Assembly (NCBI GenBank): GCA_035651995.1
Contig: DASRER010000022.1
Location: 124,001 to 188,000 of the forward strand
Origin: Terriglobales bacterium
GTDB taxonomy: Bacteria; Acidobacteriota; Terriglobia; Terriglobales; Acidobacteriaceae
Reading direction: 5' to 3'
DNA: 64,000 bases
Shown here: positions 63,244 through 64,000 of the stretch, piece after piece
Numbering within the stretch: the first letter of the stretch is position 1
Layout: the number at the start of each line of letters is the position of its first letter
Program-made: the position numbers and the translations under genes
The notes under the pieces: generated by a model
Database searches by the model: none
What the model was told of the DNA's origin: nothing
Seen by the model: the letters and a program-made list of their open reading frames with translations, nothing else

Positions 63244-64000
63244 TGCACGGCTCGCAAGTTCGGCGTCGCGGCGGTAGTATGGCTGTTCTTCGCCGTGATG
63301 CTTTCCTCGCAGGCAGACACCAAACCGGACACGCTGCCGCCCCAGCAGGAAGTGGCGCGCGTGGCGGCGCTGCCTGCAGTCCACGCGGCCTTCCAGTGGT
63401 TCCAGTCGCATGAGCGCGAGATCAGCGAGCGCCAGCTGGAGATGGTGAGGATCCCTTCGCCGCCGTTTGGCGAGGCGGCGCGATCGCGCTGGCTGCGCGA
63501 GCGCTTCCGCGATGCCGGATTACGTGAGGTCCACTCCGACCCGTTGGGCAATGTGTTCGGTGTAAGGCGCGGCTCCGACGAGAGGGCGAAGTACGTCGCG
63601 ATCACGGCGCACATCGACACCGTGTTTCCCGCCGGGACGCAGCTGGAGGTCCGCCGCGACGGCGAGAAGCTGCTCGGGCCCGGCATCAGCGACAACGGCG
63701 CGGGCGTGATGGCACTGCTGGCGGTGGCGCAGGCGATGCACGCGGCGGAAGTCCGCAACGTGGCGCCGATCGTCTTCATCGGCAACGTCGGGGAAGAAGG
63801 CGAAGGCGACCTGCGCGGCATGCGCCACGTGTTCAGCGATCCGAAGTGGAAGGACGCGATTGCGGCCACGCTGGTGATTGATGGCGCGTCGAGCGACACC
63901 ATCGTGGCGCAGGCGCTGGGCAGCCGCCGCTTCGAGGTCACGGTGCGCGGCCCAGGCGGACACTCCTGGAGCGACTTCGGCGCGCCCAATCCCATCGTGC
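63241..64000 (+). CDS. Exported M20 family metallopeptidase, 3' end outside window
   Basis: The frame is open from ATG 63241 to the edge (253 codons seen). A signal-anchor-like N-terminus (GVAAVVWLFFAVMLSSQA) is followed by the M20 pattern: VAITAHIDTVFPAG (first His/Asp), GPGISDNGAGVMALLAVAQA (bridging Asp), and GNVGEEGEGDLRG with the catalytic and metal Glu pair, then the start of the dimerisation domain (VTVRGPGGHSWSDFG). Peptide or amino-acyl-ester cleavage is typical of the family. The start codon lies in repeat C, with no ribosome site. Confidence 0.85.
   Translation, partial: MCTARKFGVAAVVWLFFAVMLSSQADTKPDTLPPQQEVARVAALPAVHAAFQWFQSHEREISERQLEMVRIPSPPFGEAARSRWLRERFRDAGLREVHSDPLGNVFGVRRGSDERAKYVAITAHIDTVFPAGTQLEVRRDGEKLLGPGISDNGAGVMALLAVAQAMHAAEVRNVAPIVFIGNVGEEGEGDLRGMRHVFSDPKWKDAIAATLVIDGASSDTIVAQALGSRRFEVTVRGPGGHSWSDFGAPNPIV

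Overview
The window reads as chromosomal DNA from a GC-rich, free-living bacterium, most likely an Acidobacteriota member. The reasons are the gene mix (sortilin-like BNR protein, BON and SYLF proteins, three-gene glycolate oxidase, DUF1111 di-heme protein, several secreted proteins without a recognisable family) and the dense small repeats between genes. No rRNA, tRNA, CRISPR array, phage gene or transposase was seen. This assignment comes from gene content only.

Layout. 0-7 kb: truncated BNR/sortilin-like protein, BON protein, MacB/LolD-like ABC ATPase and permease, secreted esterase. 7-11 kb: SYLF lipoprotein, membrane protein, Tat-exported M24 peptidase, YbjQ and CBS proteins. 11-15.3 kb: glcD-glcE-glcF. 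15.4-19.2 kb: PilZ protein, beta-hydroxyacid dehydrogenase, methyltransferase, small proteins including a 37-residue membrane peptide. 19.2-20.5 kb: ispG. 20.6-22.9 kb: a less GC-biased accessory block with a secreted protein and a metzincin-like protease split from an EF-hand region by a one-base shift. 23.3-25.3 kb: ECF sigma factor, anti-sigma-like protein, Spy-like protein. 25.4-30 kb: uppS-cdsA-dxr-rseP. 30-38 kb: Zn-ribbon/XRE regulator, HD protein, hutH, thioesterase, then a leucine-catabolic set (enoyl-CoA hydratase, HMG-CoA lyase, broken cupin, carboxyltransferase). 38-46.4 kb: DinB pseudogene, degenerate crotonase, B12-binding subunit, HhH glycosylase, map, VOC protein, acyl-CoA mutase large subunit. 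46.5-52 kb: alpha/beta hydrolase, palindrome cluster, amidohydrolase, di-heme protein, CsaA. 52-59.3 kb: glycosyltransferase and a TetR-controlled HlyD-ABC-ABC2 exporter with TolC. 59.8-64 kb: truA, hemerythrin-like protein, small Zn protein, HMGL/LeuA-like enzyme, M20 peptidase running off the end.

How the genes work together. The acyl-CoA genes point to branched-chain amino acid use. The carboxyltransferase, hydratase and HMG-CoA lyase match the lower leucine pathway. The mutase carries the Phe/Gln active-site pair of isobutyryl-CoA mutase, not the Tyr/Arg pair of methylmalonyl-CoA mutase. The glycolate oxidase genes feed two-carbon acid oxidation. uppS, cdsA, dxr, rseP and ispG supply isoprenoid, lipid and envelope functions. 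The TetR gene has three near-identical palindromes over its own predicted promoter, so the exporter is probably drug- or ligand-induced.

The most unusual signal is between the genes. At more than twenty places the intergenic DNA is a degenerate tandem array with an exact 7-base period. The unit differs from site to site, and arrays are often paired as inverted arms around a body. Some run exactly from a stop codon to the next start codon; others lie at the broken ends of genes (cupin, crotonase, esterase). Alongside them are 8-10-base-period arrays, a roughly 320-bp cluster of nine short palindromes, and several other dispersed palindrome families. Together these look like an extensive system of small structured repeats, and I found no enzyme for it in this window.
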